From positions 266,575 through 330,574 of the forward strand of contig JAETOO010000002.1 of the NCBI GenBank assembly GCA_021771715.1: DNA of 64,000 nucleotides. Reading direction: 5' to 3'. The translations under genes were made by a program, and so were the position numbers. The notes under the pieces are model-generated. The model was given only the letters and a program-made list of their open reading frames with translations, searched no databases and was not told where the DNA came from. Positions 33,994-42,844 of the stretch are shown piece after piece. Each line of letters starts with the position of its first letter. Position 1 is the first letter of the stretch. Source of the stretch: Oscillospiraceae bacterium (lineage in GTDB: Bacteria > Bacillota > Clostridia > Lachnospirales > Lachnospiraceae).

Positions 33994-34934
33994 TCCTCCA
34001 GCCTCCCTGCATTTCTCATCAGACTATTCTGTACACGATTGTACAGCTCCTTCGCCGCATTGTATCCCATCTTCTTCTGGCGGTGGTTGACCGCAGCCGA
34101 CTCCACGATCACGGCAAGATTCCGGCCCGGGCGGATCGGAAGCGAGTGGCAGACCACCTTGTTGCCCAGAAACTCCGTGTACTCCTCCTCGAGTCCCAGA
34201 CGGTCGTACTCCTTCTCGCGGTCCCACTCCTCCAGCTTGATCACGAGATCAATCGACTGCGTGTTCTTGACGCTCTCCACTCCGAACAGCGTCTTCACGT
34301 CTATGATCCCGATGCCGCGCAGCTCGATAAAATGCCGCGTGATGTCCGGCGACGAGCCGATCAGCGTCTCGTCGCTGACCTTCCGGATCTCGACTACATC
34401 GTCGGTGACAAGGCGATGTCCGCGCTTGATCAGCTCCAGAGCTGCCTCGCTCTTTCCGATGCCGCTCTCGCCCATGATCAGCACGCCCTCGCCGTACACG
34501 TCGACGAGCACGCCGTGGATCGAAATGCACGGGGCCAGCTCGACATTCAGCCAGCGAATGACCTCCGCCATGAACGATGAGGTCGTCATCTTCGTCGTAA
34601 ATACCGGCACCTCATACTGCTCGGCCAGCCGGAGCATGTCCTCATCCGGCTCGGTCATCGTCGTGTAAATGATGCACGGAACGTGATAGGATAAAAATTT
34701 TTCATATACCGGAACCTTCGTCTCCCTGGTCAGATGCTCCAGATACGTGTATTCCACGTACCCGATGATCTGCACTCGTTCCGAGTAAAAATGGTCAAAG
34801 TATCCGGTAAGCTGAAGCGCCGGACGGTTGATCTCTGAGGTCACGATCTTCTTCCCGGTCATGCTGATATTCGGAAGTACGTTCGTCAGATTCATCTTAT
34901 CCGCCAGCTTCTCAATCGTTACGCTGCTAGCCAT
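33990..34934 (-). CDS. hprK: HPr kinase/phosphorylase
   Basis: About 314 residues; phosphorylates or dephosphorylates Ser46 of HPr to drive CcpA-mediated carbon catabolite control. Present are the N-terminal domain (NRPALQLTGYFDHFYSERVQ), Walker A GESGIGKSEAALELI, the HPrK signature ELRGIGIIDVKTLFG and the C-terminal helix KMGYNAAKELYNRVQNSL. ATG 34934 (second in-frame) lies nine bases after GGAGG and is preferred over the ATG six bases upstream. A good promoter lies at 35021-35049. Confidence 0.95.
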   Translation of the reverse strand: MASSVTIEKLADKMNLTNVLPNISMTGKKIVTSEINRPALQLTGYFDHFYSERVQIIGYVEYTYLEHLTRETKVPVYEKFLSYHVPCIIYTTMTEPDEDMLRLAEQYEVPVFTTKMTTSSFMAEVIRWLNVELAPCISIHGVLVDVYGEGVLIMGESGIGKSEAALELIKRGHRLVTDDVVEIRKVSDETLIGSSPDITRHFIELRGIGIIDVKTLFGVESVKNTQSIDLVIKLEEWDREKEYDRLGLEEEYTEFLGNKVVCHSLPIRPGRNLAVIVESAAVNHRQKKMGYNAAKELYNRVQNSLMRNAGRLEE

Positions 34935-35020
34935 CTGCATAATCCTCCTGAACTAGATAGTCTTCGGCACATTCCCCAAAGGATATACCGCAGATTTGTT
35001 CTACTTGTACATTATAAATA

Positions 35021-35049
35021 ATGCGAGGGAATTTGTCTATAGAGAGGAG
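35021..35049 (-). promoter_or_regulatory. hprK promoter
   Basis: On the minus strand TAGACA (35044-35049) and TATAAT (35021-35026) are 17 bp apart, about 85 bp before the hprK start. The remaining intergenic sequence up to 35217 shows nothing else. Confidence 0.7.
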
Positions 35050-35217
35050 AAGGGATTTCTAAAAAATTTAAATACGAAGAATTGCAAATCATATTGACCT
35101 TTGGCCTCTTGGCTGTTTCTTAGTTCTTTCATTCTCGCTGGAAACGGATCGGTGTGCACTATCGTATCGGCTGTCTTGTTAAGCACATTATATTACCCTC
35201 CTTGTATCACAATCTAT

Positions 35218-35607
35218 TTAATTCCCGGGCTCGTCGTCCCAGGAAAGCGTGCCCGTGCGGACCGCCTCCTCATACTTCGCGATCTTGTACTCCAGCTTTT
35301 CGAGCGCGACGTCGTATTTCTTCCGGGCCGCCAGCAATTCCTCCCTCGCACCCCGCAGCAGGTCACATCTCGCCTCGAACGTCTCGTCGCCCTCCCGAAA
35401 CAGACGGACATACTCGGCCAGCAGCTCAATCGACAGCCCTGCGTCCCGAAAGCAGATCGCGTTTGCGACCCAGCCCAGATCCGTCTCGTCATAATCCCGG
35501 ATACCGCCCGCGGTACGGTGAACCCTTGGAATCACCCCGACCCGCTCATAGTAGCGCAGCGTGTCCGGCGTGATCTTGTAGACCTCGCACACCTCTTTGA
35601 TCGTCAT
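35218..35607 (-). CDS. MerR-family regulator (YyaN/AdhR-type)
   Basis: A 129-residue compact MerR protein. The winged HTH occupies residues 1-70 (IKEVCEVYKITPDTLRYYER, GGIRDYDETDLGWVANAICF), followed by a dimerisation coiled coil (RCDLLRGAREELLAARKKYD). No effector domain and no conserved metal-binding Cys pair, so it is of the group responding to aldehydes or electrophiles rather than metals (inference). Its own promoter has the 19-bp spacer and dyad expected for autoregulation. Confidence 0.88.
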   Translation of the reverse strand: MTIKEVCEVYKITPDTLRYYERVGVIPRVHRTAGGIRDYDETDLGWVANAICFRDAGLSIELLAEYVRLFREGDETFEARCDLLRGAREELLAARKKYDVALEKLEYKIAKYEEAVRTGTLSWDDEPGN

Positions 35608-35636
35608 CTCGCACCTCCGTTTTTGCCTCTGTGCGC

Positions 35637-35667
35637 ATTATACTACATGGAGTGAGCTCCAAGTCAA
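35637..35667 (-). promoter_or_regulatory. MerR-type 19-bp-spacer promoter and operator
   Basis: On the minus strand TTGACT (35662-35667) and TATAAT (35637-35642) are 19 bp apart. The spacer holds the dyad TTGGAGCTCACTCCATG, matching the TTGGAGT-N-ACTCC sites of YyaN/AdhR-type regulators. It almost certainly drives the MerR gene at 35218. Confidence 0.8.
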
Positions 35668-35706
35668 GGGCTGCCGGAAGAGTTTTCGTGAAAAATTTAA
35701 CTTCTG

Positions 35707-35735
35707 TTGTTATATGTTACTTTTTATGATAGAAT
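35707..35735 (+). promoter_or_regulatory. Promoter of the QueG-like/M20/BCCT operon
   Basis: TTGTTA (35707-35712) and TAGAAT (35730-35735) lie 17 bp apart, with an upstream TG extending the -10. The leader to the TTG start is about 85 bases. Confidence 0.55.
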
Positions 35736-35825
35736 TTCATCGAATAAACACATAGAAAGCACATTATTTATGCCGAAAAAAGGAAATCATGTGTTTGATG
35801 TGGAAAAGGAGGAGGGAGATAAGGC

Positions 35826-36674
35826 TTGAGATCTTATCGTGAACGTTGCACGATGGCCTCGCTTATTTTAGGTAAGGCGAGAGAATGCGGAGCGGATCTG
35901 GTGGGGCTGGCGGATGTGGAGGTTTTGAAAAACGGGCCTTCGGAACAGCTGTTTCCCAGGATGAAGGACCACAGCCGGGATCATTTCGCGGCGCGGATCA
36001 CCACCGGGCTGCCACACGGAGCCGTCTTCTGGGAGGAGGACGCGCAGACGGCGATTGTCTACGGCGTGGCACATCCCCAGGAAAAGCCGGAGATGGATTG
36101 GTGGTGCGGGGGCATCGATCCGCCGGGGAACAAAAAGCTGGCCCAGATCGGCAAGGCGCTGAAAGAATTTTTGCAGGAGACCTATCCCGATCTGTCTGTC
36201 TATCCCAAGCTGTACCACGTAGAAAAGGGCGGCATCTATTTAAAGGAAGCGGCCTACTGGGCAGGGCTTGGCTGTATCGGAAGAAATAACCTGCTGATCA
36301 ACCCGGAGTTCGGACCCCGGGTGCGGGTGCGCGCCATGCTGATCAGCGAGAAGCTCCCGGCCACGGGGCCGAGCAGCTTCGATCCCTGCGAGGGCTGCGA
36401 GGAGTACTGCCTCAAGGGCTGTCCCCAGAAAGCCTTCGACCAGGTGATCTATACGAAGGAAGAGACGGGACTGTCCCATCTGCCGGCCAGAGAGGGCGAT
36501 TACTACCGCAAGGCCTGTGTGGCGGAGATGACTAAGAATGAAGCCGAGGCGAAGATTCAGGTGCTGCCGCAATTTTCGGATGAGCCGCTGAAGGTGACGA
36601 AATACTGCAGAAACTGTGAATTTCTCTGTCCGGTCGGCCGAAAAAGCGTATTGAGGGAGGAAGCAAATGTTTGA
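35826..36674 (+). CDS. 4Fe-4S protein related to epoxyqueuosine reductase (QueG-like)
   Basis: A 282-residue iron-sulfur protein. The C-terminal half has ferredoxin-like clusters: CEGCEEYCLKGCP (C-x2-C-x3-C-x3-CP) and CRNCEFLCPVG (C-x2-C-x3-CP). Upstream lie GGIYLKEAAYWAGLGCIGRN and PRVRVRAMLISEKLP, the stretch diagnostic of the QueG-related family. The TTG at 35826 has GGAGGGAGA upstream; ATG 35853 lacks a site. It lacks the HEAT-repeat tail of true QueG and sits in an operon with an amidohydrolase and a betaine-type transporter, so a catabolic or reductive role other than queuosine synthesis is likely. The next gene overlaps by eight bases. Confidence 0.78.
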   Translation: MRSYRERCTMASLILGKARECGADLVGLADVEVLKNGPSEQLFPRMKDHSRDHFAARITTGLPHGAVFWEEDAQTAIVYGVAHPQEKPEMDWWCGGIDPPGNKKLAQIGKALKEFLQETYPDLSVYPKLYHVEKGGIYLKEAAYWAGLGCIGRNNLLINPEFGPRVRVRAMLISEKLPATGPSSFDPCEGCEEYCLKGCPQKAFDQVIYTKEETGLSHLPAREGDYYRKACVAEMTKNEAEAKIQVLPQFSDEPLKVTKYCRNCEFLCPVGRKSVLREEANV

Positions 36675-37830
36675 CGCAAAGGAATTGGCTCAGGAGGTGA
36701 AGGAAAAGCTGGTGACGTACCGCCGGCATTTCCACAAATATCCCGAACTGAGCTTTCAGGAGACGGAGACCAGCCGGTTTATCCGCGAGCATCTGACGGC
36801 GGCGGGTGTGGAGCTGATGCCCGGCATCCGCGGCAATTCCGTCGTAGGGATTCTGGACGGACCAAAGCCCGGCAAGACGATTGCCTTCCGTGCGGATATC
36901 GACGCACTGAATATGAACGAAAAAAATACGGACAAGCCCTACTGCTCCGTGCGGCCGGACGCCATGCACGCCTGTGGACACGACAGCCATACGGCGATCT
37001 GCCTGGCATTGGCGGAGACCATGTCAGCCCACCGGGAGGAGATCGCGGGCAGAGTGCTGTTTCTGTTTCAGCAGGGCGAGGAGCGGCAGCCGGGCGGCGC
37101 CGTCATGCTGGTGGAGGACGGCGTTCTGAAGGATGTCGACTACATTCTCGGGCTGCACGTGTCGCCGGAGTATCCTGCCGGTGTCGTGGCGGCCAAGGCC
37201 GGTCCCCGCAGCGCGTCCGTGGATGATTTTCAGCTCGTGATCCACGGAAAGGGCGCGCACGGTGCACGGCCCCATCTGGCCCACGACCCGATCATGTGCG
37301 GCGTATCCATTGCCACGGAGCTGCAGCAGATCGTATCCCGGGTGTCCAACCCCCAGGATCCGCTGGTGATCACCATCGGAAAATTTGCAGGCGGCTATGC
37401 CCGAAACGTCATCCCCGACGATGTGGAGCTGTTGGCGACGATCCGAAGCTACAACCCGGAGCTTCGCACCCTTGCTGAGGAGCGGATCCGGGAGGTTATT
37501 GACTGCGTGTGCAAACTGCATCATTGCACTTATGATCTGACCTACGAGCACGGCTATCCGGCCCTGTTCACCGATCAGCACAGTGTAGAACTGCTTCAGG
37601 AGGCGGCGGCGGAGCTGGGCTATGAGTTCCGCTATGATTCGTCCAGCATGGGAAGTGAAGATTTTGCCTACTATCTGCAGGTATGCGACGGCTGCTATTT
37701 CCATATCGGAAGCGGCGACGGCGTGGAGCGCTTCCTGCACAATCCGCATTTTGATATGGATGAGCGCTGCATGGAGGTGGGATTTGCCTGCTTTTTGACG
37801 ATGTACCAGAAGCTGACCGCCAAGGAGTAA
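36667..37830 (+). CDS. M20-family amidohydrolase
   Basis: A 387-residue metal-dependent amidohydrolase of the M20D (IAA-amino acid/hippurate hydrolase) type. Visible are YRRHFHKYPELSFQETETS, FRADIDALNMNE, MHACGHDSHTAICLALAE (metal ligands Cys/His), FQQGEERQPGGAVMLVEDG (Glu base), HGKGAHGARPHLAHDPI and SMGSEDFAYYLQ. It likely hydrolyses an N-acyl amino acid or similar amide in the cytoplasm. Translation is coupled to the QueG-like gene; BCCT follows, so substrate import and cleavage may be linked. Confidence 0.88.
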   Translation: MFDAKELAQEVKEKLVTYRRHFHKYPELSFQETETSRFIREHLTAAGVELMPGIRGNSVVGILDGPKPGKTIAFRADIDALNMNEKNTDKPYCSVRPDAMHACGHDSHTAICLALAETMSAHREEIAGRVLFLFQQGEERQPGGAVMLVEDGVLKDVDYILGLHVSPEYPAGVVAAKAGPRSASVDDFQLVIHGKGAHGARPHLAHDPIMCGVSIATELQQIVSRVSNPQDPLVITIGKFAGGYARNVIPDDVELLATIRSYNPELRTLAEERIREVIDCVCKLHHCTYDLTYEHGYPALFTDQHSVELLQEAAAELGYEFRYDSSSMGSEDFAYYLQVCDGCYFHIGSGDGVERFLHNPHFDMDERCMEVGFACFLTMYQKLTAKE

Positions 37831-37917
37831 GCGGCAGCACCCGTGTGCTGATCGATCCCTGTTCAGACAAACGGTCCGCCGGTTGGCACACCAGACACGA
37901 GAGAGGAGAATTTGGTG

Positions 37918-39459
37918 ATGAAAAAAGTAAATTTGCCCCTGTTTATTGTGGGCTTTCTGTTGGTAATGTGTTTTGTAATTCCGGCCGCCCTGATACCGGT
38001 ACAGACGTCCGATCTGATCAGCGCGCTGAATTCCTTTATGACCCGGGATCTGGCCTGGCTGTGCTTCGGCTGCTATCTGCTTTTCCTGGCGTTTCCCCTG
38101 TACTTTGCGTTTTCCAAGTACGGAAAGCTGCGCATGGGCGGAAAGGACGCGAAACCAGAGTACACAAATTTTGAGTACATTTCCATGAACGTCTGCTCCG
38201 CGCTGGCCGCAGGTGTCGTGACCTTCGGCTTCACCGAGTGGATGTACTACGTGACCGCGACGCCGTTCCACGTGGAGCCGGGCTCCATTCAGTCCTACGA
38301 GTATGCCAGCGCCTACGGGATGTTCCACTGGGGCCTTACCATGTGGCCTCTGTACATCATGCCGGGTATCGCCATCGGCTACATGTACTACAACAAGAAC
38401 TCCGGCGCCTTCACCGTATCGGCGGCAATGGGCGATGTGGCGAAGAAGCATCGCTGGCTCGGCTGGATTCTCGACGCCATCGCGGCCTTCCACATGGCCT
38501 CCGGCGTCTGTACCACAGTCGGACTGGGCACTCCGGTCATCGCCCAGCTGTTTGCATCCATCGTGGGCATCGAGGTGACCTTCGCTCTGAAATTAAGCGT
38601 CATCGGAGTATTTATGGTCTTTCTCGTCATCTTTGCCACGACGCCGATCAAAAAAGGAATGGCGGCCATCAGCAAATTCAATGTATGGCTGGGCATCGTG
38701 CTGCTGGCTCTGGTGCTGATTCTCGGCCCGACGAACTTTATCTTAAACACCACCTATCAGGCGGCGGGCACAAACCTTTCAAACATCATTGACATGAGCT
38801 TTTTCACCGACCCGATGGGCGACGGTCTGCTCTCCGGAGGCTGGACGGTCTTTTATGTGGTATGGTATCTGGGACTTGCCTACAAGACCGGTATCTGGAT
38901 CGCCAAGACCAGCAAGGGCCGTACTTTCCGGGAAATCTTCATCTGCGTGGGAATCTGGACCTCTATCGCCTGCTGGGCTACCTTCGGCATCCTGGGCAAC
39001 TATGCGCTCGATCTCGAAGTCAACCACGGCGTTCCTTACTCCACTATGATCGGAGAAATGGGACAGTCCGGTGTCATTTCCGACATCATCAGCCATCTCC
39101 CGGTGCCGATGTTCTTTATGGCTGGATTCCTGATCCTGCTGTTTTTGAACATTGCCACCTCAGTCACCTCCAGCGTGGCCACGGGAGCGCTGTTCACCAG
39201 CAAAAACCTCAAACAGGACGAGGAGCCGGGCGCGCCCTTCAAGCTGGTATGGATTGTGCTGTGCTTTGCAATTCCGGTTGCCTTCCTGCTGATCGAGAAT
39301 GCCACCGGCGTAGCGGCCCTCACGATTATCAAAAACTTTACCACCATCATGTCCATCCCCTTTACCTTTATGGGGCTGGCGCTGATCTGGTACTTTATCA
39401 AGGTGTTCCGCAAGGATCTGAAGGACGGCGTTCTGGATGAAGAGCTGAAGATGAAATAA
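37918..39459 (+). CDS. BCCT-family (betaine/carnitine/choline) transporter
   Basis: A 513-residue integral membrane protein with 12 predicted segments. Family features are FTEWMYYVTATPFHVEP, AYGMFHWGLTMWPLYIMPG, GWTVFYVVWYLGLAYKTGIW (aligned with the conserved WTxFYWxWW box but with fewer Trp), KTSKGRTFREIFI, and ITDMSFF-like loop sequence. Of three adjacent start codons (TTG, GTG, ATG at 37912-37918), the ATG is nine bases after GAGAGGAG. The altered Trp box suggests a substrate different from classic betaine. It ends the operon; a strong terminator follows. Confidence 0.87.
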   Translation: MKKVNLPLFIVGFLLVMCFVIPAALIPVQTSDLISALNSFMTRDLAWLCFGCYLLFLAFPLYFAFSKYGKLRMGGKDAKPEYTNFEYISMNVCSALAAGVVTFGFTEWMYYVTATPFHVEPGSIQSYEYASAYGMFHWGLTMWPLYIMPGIAIGYMYYNKNSGAFTVSAAMGDVAKKHRWLGWILDAIAAFHMASGVCTTVGLGTPVIAQLFASIVGIEVTFALKLSVIGVFMVFLVIFATTPIKKGMAAISKFNVWLGIVLLALVLILGPTNFILNTTYQAAGTNLSNIIDMSFFTDPMGDGLLSGGWTVFYVVWYLGLAYKTGIWIAKTSKGRTFREIFICVGIWTSIACWATFGILGNYALDLEVNHGVPYSTMIGEMGQSGVISDIISHLPVPMFFMAGFLILLFLNIATSVTSSVATGALFTSKNLKQDEEPGAPFKLVWIVLCFAIPVAFLLIENATGVAALTIIKNFTTIMSIPFTFMGLALIWYFIKVFRKDLKDGVLDEELKMK

Positions 39460-39465
39460 AATGAT

Positions 39466-39516
39466 CCCGTGGAGGCGTACGCGCAAAGACGCGCCGGCTT
39501 CCACGGGAGTTTTTTG
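39466..39516 (+). terminator. Rho-independent terminator after the BCCT gene
   Basis: CCCGTGG (39466-39472) pairs with CCACGGG (39501-39507) with an inner GCG-rich stem, followed by TTTTTT. Confidence 0.88.
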
Positions 39517-39542
39517 TCTACACCCTCAACTCCATATCTGCA

Positions 39543-40010
39543 TCACCGCCTCCGAACCGGAAAGAACATATACGCCTGTCCGTTTTCCTCCGGACATTGA
39601 AAATCATGAACTGCTCCTGCCAGTTCTATTCCCTGCTCTTCCATATACGCCAGCACCTTCCTGAATACATCCGCTTCCGTACATTTCACATACAAGTACT
39701 CATATCCGGGAATTGTCCATTTTACCCACCCTTCCGGAGCCTCCGCTTCATCCACAACCTCTACACCTGCCAGATACAATCCCTCCGTAAAATTGTTCTC
39801 CCAGGATTTGAACGAACGGGAAAAATCAGACATCGCTCCCCATATGCCGCCGATCATTCCGTTTTCACCCCTTTTGGCAAGATGAGCAACCTCGTCAAAA
39901 TGGCGGTTGGCATCTTCCCATAATTTCTGTATGAAACCTGCGCCGTCTTTTGTAGAACCCTCTTTTCCGATTACAGAAAAAGATTCCTTCACACATTTTT
40001 TGATTTCCAT
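39543..40010 (-). CDS. GyrI-like small-molecule-binding / effector-domain protein
   Basis: A 155-residue stand-alone domain of the AraC_E_bind/GyrI-like type. It begins MEIKKCVKESFSVIGKEGST, with FIQKLWEDANRHFDEVAHLA and the C-terminal YLYVKCTEADVFRKVLAYMEE and GAVHDFQCPEENGQAYMFFP, typical for the family. GGAGA precedes the ATG. There is no DNA-binding domain; such proteins act as ligand binders or hydrolyse or sequester compounds. First gene of the AT-rich island. Confidence 0.8.
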   Translation of the reverse strand: MEIKKCVKESFSVIGKEGSTKDGAGFIQKLWEDANRHFDEVAHLAKRGENGMIGGIWGAMSDFSRSFKSWENNFTEGLYLAGVEVVDEAEAPEGWVKWTIPGYEYLYVKCTEADVFRKVLAYMEEQGIELAGAVHDFQCPEENGQAYMFFPVRRR

Positions 40011-40068
40011 TTTCTCTCCTTTTCTTCTTTTGCTTCCATATCATCCTGTTGTATGCACCATAAGAATT

Positions 40069-40368
40069 TCACTTCGGCAATTCGTTTACAACATCATCCT
40101 TATCTTTGCAAATCAGAATACCTATCGTCTGATTATCCTGTTCTGTTTTCATATTCTTGTTTACCGCCGTAACATAAAAATTCAATTTTTCCGTCTTCAA
40201 TTCCACTACAACATAGCAGTGTAACCGAACAGATAAAACAGCAAATCCATATAAAAGTCCGTTTCGCCAACCCTTATATGTACCTGTCTTCCCAAATACG
40301 AAAAGCCCGTCCCCAACTCCAATAAAAACTGTGTAAGCTGATCTACCAAAGCAGTTCACGTTCTCCAT
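40069..40368 (-). pseudogene. Remnant of a PDDEXK nuclease-domain (DUF1016/YhcG) protein
   Basis: The C-terminal part reads RLHCYVVVELKTEKLNFYVT and NQTIGILICKDKDDVV, matching the nuclease core end of DUF1016 proteins. Relatives have roughly nine more residues between VVELKT and KLNFY, and a large N-terminal domain; both are missing. The first 45 codons are unrelated. It is therefore a deleted fragment. The 195-bp gap upstream (40369-40563) shows nothing. Confidence 0.6.
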
Positions 40369-40563
40369 TAGTTACATTTTACCATTTCACCTGGCTTTTC
40401 TCCACAAGAAAATCTCATATTTCTGAAACGTGATAGGTGTCGCCGTCGGAATAAAGTCAACTAGAAATTCCGCATCTACTCCATTTGAAAAAACGTATGG
40501 CAAAGCCTCCGCAGACAACTGGCAACGCTACAGAATGCTCTAAACAATCGTTTTATTCTCAGG

Positions 40564-41535
40564 CTATCTAAATATTGGTTCTATATATGTTTTGATTAAC
40601 TCTATCCTATCTCCCGCCTTTGGTATAAAAAGCGCAGCGGATGCCACAACTATTTTATCTCTTGTATTCACATAAATGATATTTCCTCCATCCCCCATCG
40701 CTGCATAACCACCTTCATTCACCCACCATAAATATCCATACGGTAAATCATGTTTCTTCCATCGGCTATGCTCTCTCGTACTTTCTTCTACCCACTTTTC
40801 TGATACAATTCGTTTTCCGCTCCATAGACCCTTATTCAAATATAACTGACCGATTTTTGCCATATCCATAGGGGAAAGCGTCAGTCCCCAGCCTGCGGTA
40901 TGAATCCCCAATGAATCCCTGACCCATCCGCTGGTATCTATAGATTCATTAAATGCCAGTTGTTCTTCCTTGTTTTCGAACACCAAATCCCCTTCTATAT
41001 GAATTTCTAATGGGGAAAATAAATTTTCATCTGCAAACTCAAATACCGACTGCCCTGTTGCTTTTACTAATATTCCTGAAAGAATATCCGGACCAATCAG
41101 AGGCGCGTATCGGAATGTTCCGATCTTCCCCCGACCCCCTAGCAGGTCTAAAGAGAACTTCACCCAATCCTCACTAGTGAAATATTTCACATACGGAGGA
41201 AAAAAACGATACTTGTAAGGCACTGTCATTGTCAGCATATCCTTGACTGTGATATTTTGGATAGTATTTTCTCTCTTCCTTACCATGTATTCCGGAAAAA
41301 AGTCCAGCACTTTCTGAGCAATACTTTGGATATAGCCTTTATCTACTGCAATCCCAATCAGTATTGAAATAATACTTTTCGTTACAGAATAGACATGAAC
41401 CTGGCTTTTTCTTGTACATCCCTTGAAATATTTTTCATATACCAATTTTCCTTCTTTTAATACCACCACACCTGTGGTATTTCCATAATCAGTGTTGATC
41501 GTATGTTCCAGTTCCCTGATTTTTTTCTGATCCAT
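40564..41535 (-). CDS. Serine hydrolase, beta-lactamase/class C-like
   Basis: A 323-residue penicillin-binding-protein-like hydrolase. The SxxK motif is VYSVTKSIISILIGI, the Tyr-containing motif lies in GTFRYAPLIGPDILSGIL, and a late GDGGNIIYVN replaces the KTG triad with a HxG-type region. No signal peptide, so it is cytoplasmic. GGAG precedes the ATG. It lies 49 bp downstream of a MerR regulator on the same strand and is probably co-transcribed and induced by its ligand. It may act on a small ester or drug; a true beta-lactamase is unlikely without export. Confidence 0.82.
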   Translation of the reverse strand: MDQKKIRELEHTINTDYGNTTGVVVLKEGKLVYEKYFKGCTRKSQVHVYSVTKSIISILIGIAVDKGYIQSIAQKVLDFFPEYMVRKRENTIQNITVKDMLTMTVPYKYRFFPPYVKYFTSEDWVKFSLDLLGGRGKIGTFRYAPLIGPDILSGILVKATGQSVFEFADENLFSPLEIHIEGDLVFENKEEQLAFNESIDTSGWVRDSLGIHTAGWGLTLSPMDMAKIGQLYLNKGLWSGKRIVSEKWVEESTREHSRWKKHDLPYGYLWWVNEGGYAAMGDGGNIIYVNTRDKIVVASAALFIPKAGDRIELIKTYIEPIFR

Positions 41536-41583
41536 AGCATCTCCTTTACTTTAGCAAATTTGCAAAAGTATTTATTTCCTGCT

Positions 41584-42414
41584 TTATTTTTTTAATATCT
41601 TTTTAACTGGATAATAGACCTCTGTAATGAGTTCGCTCTCCTGCAAAACCTCCGAAGGATTTGTTACATAAACTTCATAAAGCGCATTACAATTTTCGTA
41701 CCCTTCTTTTTCTGCCCACTCAATCTGCTTCGCATAAACAGAGGAGAGCTGTGAGTACGAACCATGCACAACGGTTTTCAGACAAAGTCCGGGAGAAAAG
41801 TCCCTTGTTCCAGTTGCATACTCTTTGACTGGAACAGCAAATTCTGTATCCAGCCCAAATGGACTATATTCATCGCTATGGAACAAAACCATTGGCGGAG
41901 CAGATTCTGTAAGGCGCTTTTCCTTCATTTTCTTAAACAGCTTCCCAAAACAATCCCCATACTCATCAGGGAAATCCTGTTCCTGAATCATCTTTCGGAT
42001 GGACAGAAAATACATCTTTGGCACCTCCACCAGTTCTATACCAATATCCTCCATATACGACATAATCGACTTTCCCTTTCTTAAGGCGGACATATCAGCA
42101 TCTATCTGTTCCAACGTATTTCTATACATCATCACTTGCATTGAAATCTCTTTCTTCTTTTTATTAAGAGCCGCATATAGCTTGTCATCCATTCCCTCCT
42201 CCGACTCAAGAATTGCCTTAATCTCTTCCAACGAAAAATGATATGCTTTCAGCCGATTAATAAACAGCATCGTCTCCAACTGTTTAATGGAATAATACCG
42301 ATAACCATTTTCCGGATTAATTTCTTCTGGAAGTATCAATCCTATTTCCGCGTAATATCGAAGCGTTTTTGTAGATACCCGGCATATACTCGAAAATTCC
42401 CCAATCGTCAACAT
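41584..42414 (-). CDS. MerR-family regulator with GyrI-like effector domain (BmrR type)
   Basis: A 276-residue activator: HTH at residues 1-70 (MLTIGEFSSICRVSTKTLRY, GYRYYSIKQLETMLF), a coiled-coil linker (LNKKKKEISMQVMMYRNTLE) and a C-terminal effector domain (VEVPKMYFLSIRKMI, LCLKTVVHGSYSQLSSVYAK). The ATG at 42414 has AGAAGGAGG upstream. It is preceded by a textbook MerR promoter. Probably senses a hydrophobic or cationic compound and controls the serine hydrolase downstream. Confidence 0.88.
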   Translation of the reverse strand: MLTIGEFSSICRVSTKTLRYYAEIGLILPEEINPENGYRYYSIKQLETMLFINRLKAYHFSLEEIKAILESEEGMDDKLYAALNKKKKEISMQVMMYRNTLEQIDADMSALRKGKSIMSYMEDIGIELVEVPKMYFLSIRKMIQEQDFPDEYGDCFGKLFKKMKEKRLTESAPPMVLFHSDEYSPFGLDTEFAVPVKEYATGTRDFSPGLCLKTVVHGSYSQLSSVYAKQIEWAEKEGYENCNALYEVYVTNPSEVLQESELITEVYYPVKKILKK

Positions 42415-42437
42415 ATAACAGACCTCCTTCTGGTACC

Positions 42438-42468
42438 AGTATAAACTTTGCCCCAGGGGAAAAGTCAA
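42438..42468 (-). promoter_or_regulatory. MerR-type 19-bp-spacer promoter
   Basis: On the minus strand TTGACT (42463-42468) and TATACT (42438-42443) are separated by 19 bp containing the dyad CTTTTCCCCTGGGGCAAAG, as for drug-responsive MerR activators. The expected transcript starts just before the ribosome-binding site. Confidence 0.85.
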
Positions 42469-42545
42469 CGGCACTTTTCATGCTTGGTTTCAAGGTAGTA
42501 GCGCCATTTTTTGCCGTAGACCAGTTCCCACAGACTTCCCAAACA

Positions 42546-42596
42546 CAAAAAATCCGGGAATTGAAACTGTCATTCAAGCAGTCCCAACTCCCGGAA
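42546..42596 (-). terminator. Rho-independent terminator
   Basis: On the minus strand TCCGGGA (42589-42595) pairs with TCCCGGA (42553-42559), with additional inner pairing, followed by TTTTTT. It separates the HEPN-like gene from the MerR operon. Between here and 42844, a 22-codon open stretch (42628-42696, ENTVETVVLMSRVEK) resembles the C-terminal end of RlmCD-type methyltransferases and may be a fragment; nothing else was seen. Confidence 0.75.
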
Positions 42597-42844
42597 ATCC
42601 CTTGTTTTGATATGCTTTTTCAGTTTCTTATTTCTCCACCCGTGACATCAATACTACCGTCTCAACTGTGTTTTCGTTGAGCAACCGAATATCCATTCTA
42701 TTAGTGAATGAACCAATTATAATTCCTGCAGCAATCAAGAATGTAATTTGAATATATCATCCTGGATTTGATAAATGGCAAGATACCACTTTTAAATATA
42801 ATTATGAATTCCTTCATATTTATCTAATTTATCTAATTAAAAAG

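Noticed and set aside
42317..42577. 86-codon minus-strand frame overlapping the MerR start
   Set aside because: Crosses the MerR promoter and a terminator; contains no recognisable domain.
42628..42696. Small gene encoding ENTVETVVLMSRVEK
   Set aside because: Only 22 codons, no ribosome-binding site; looks like a fragment of an RNA methyltransferase tail.
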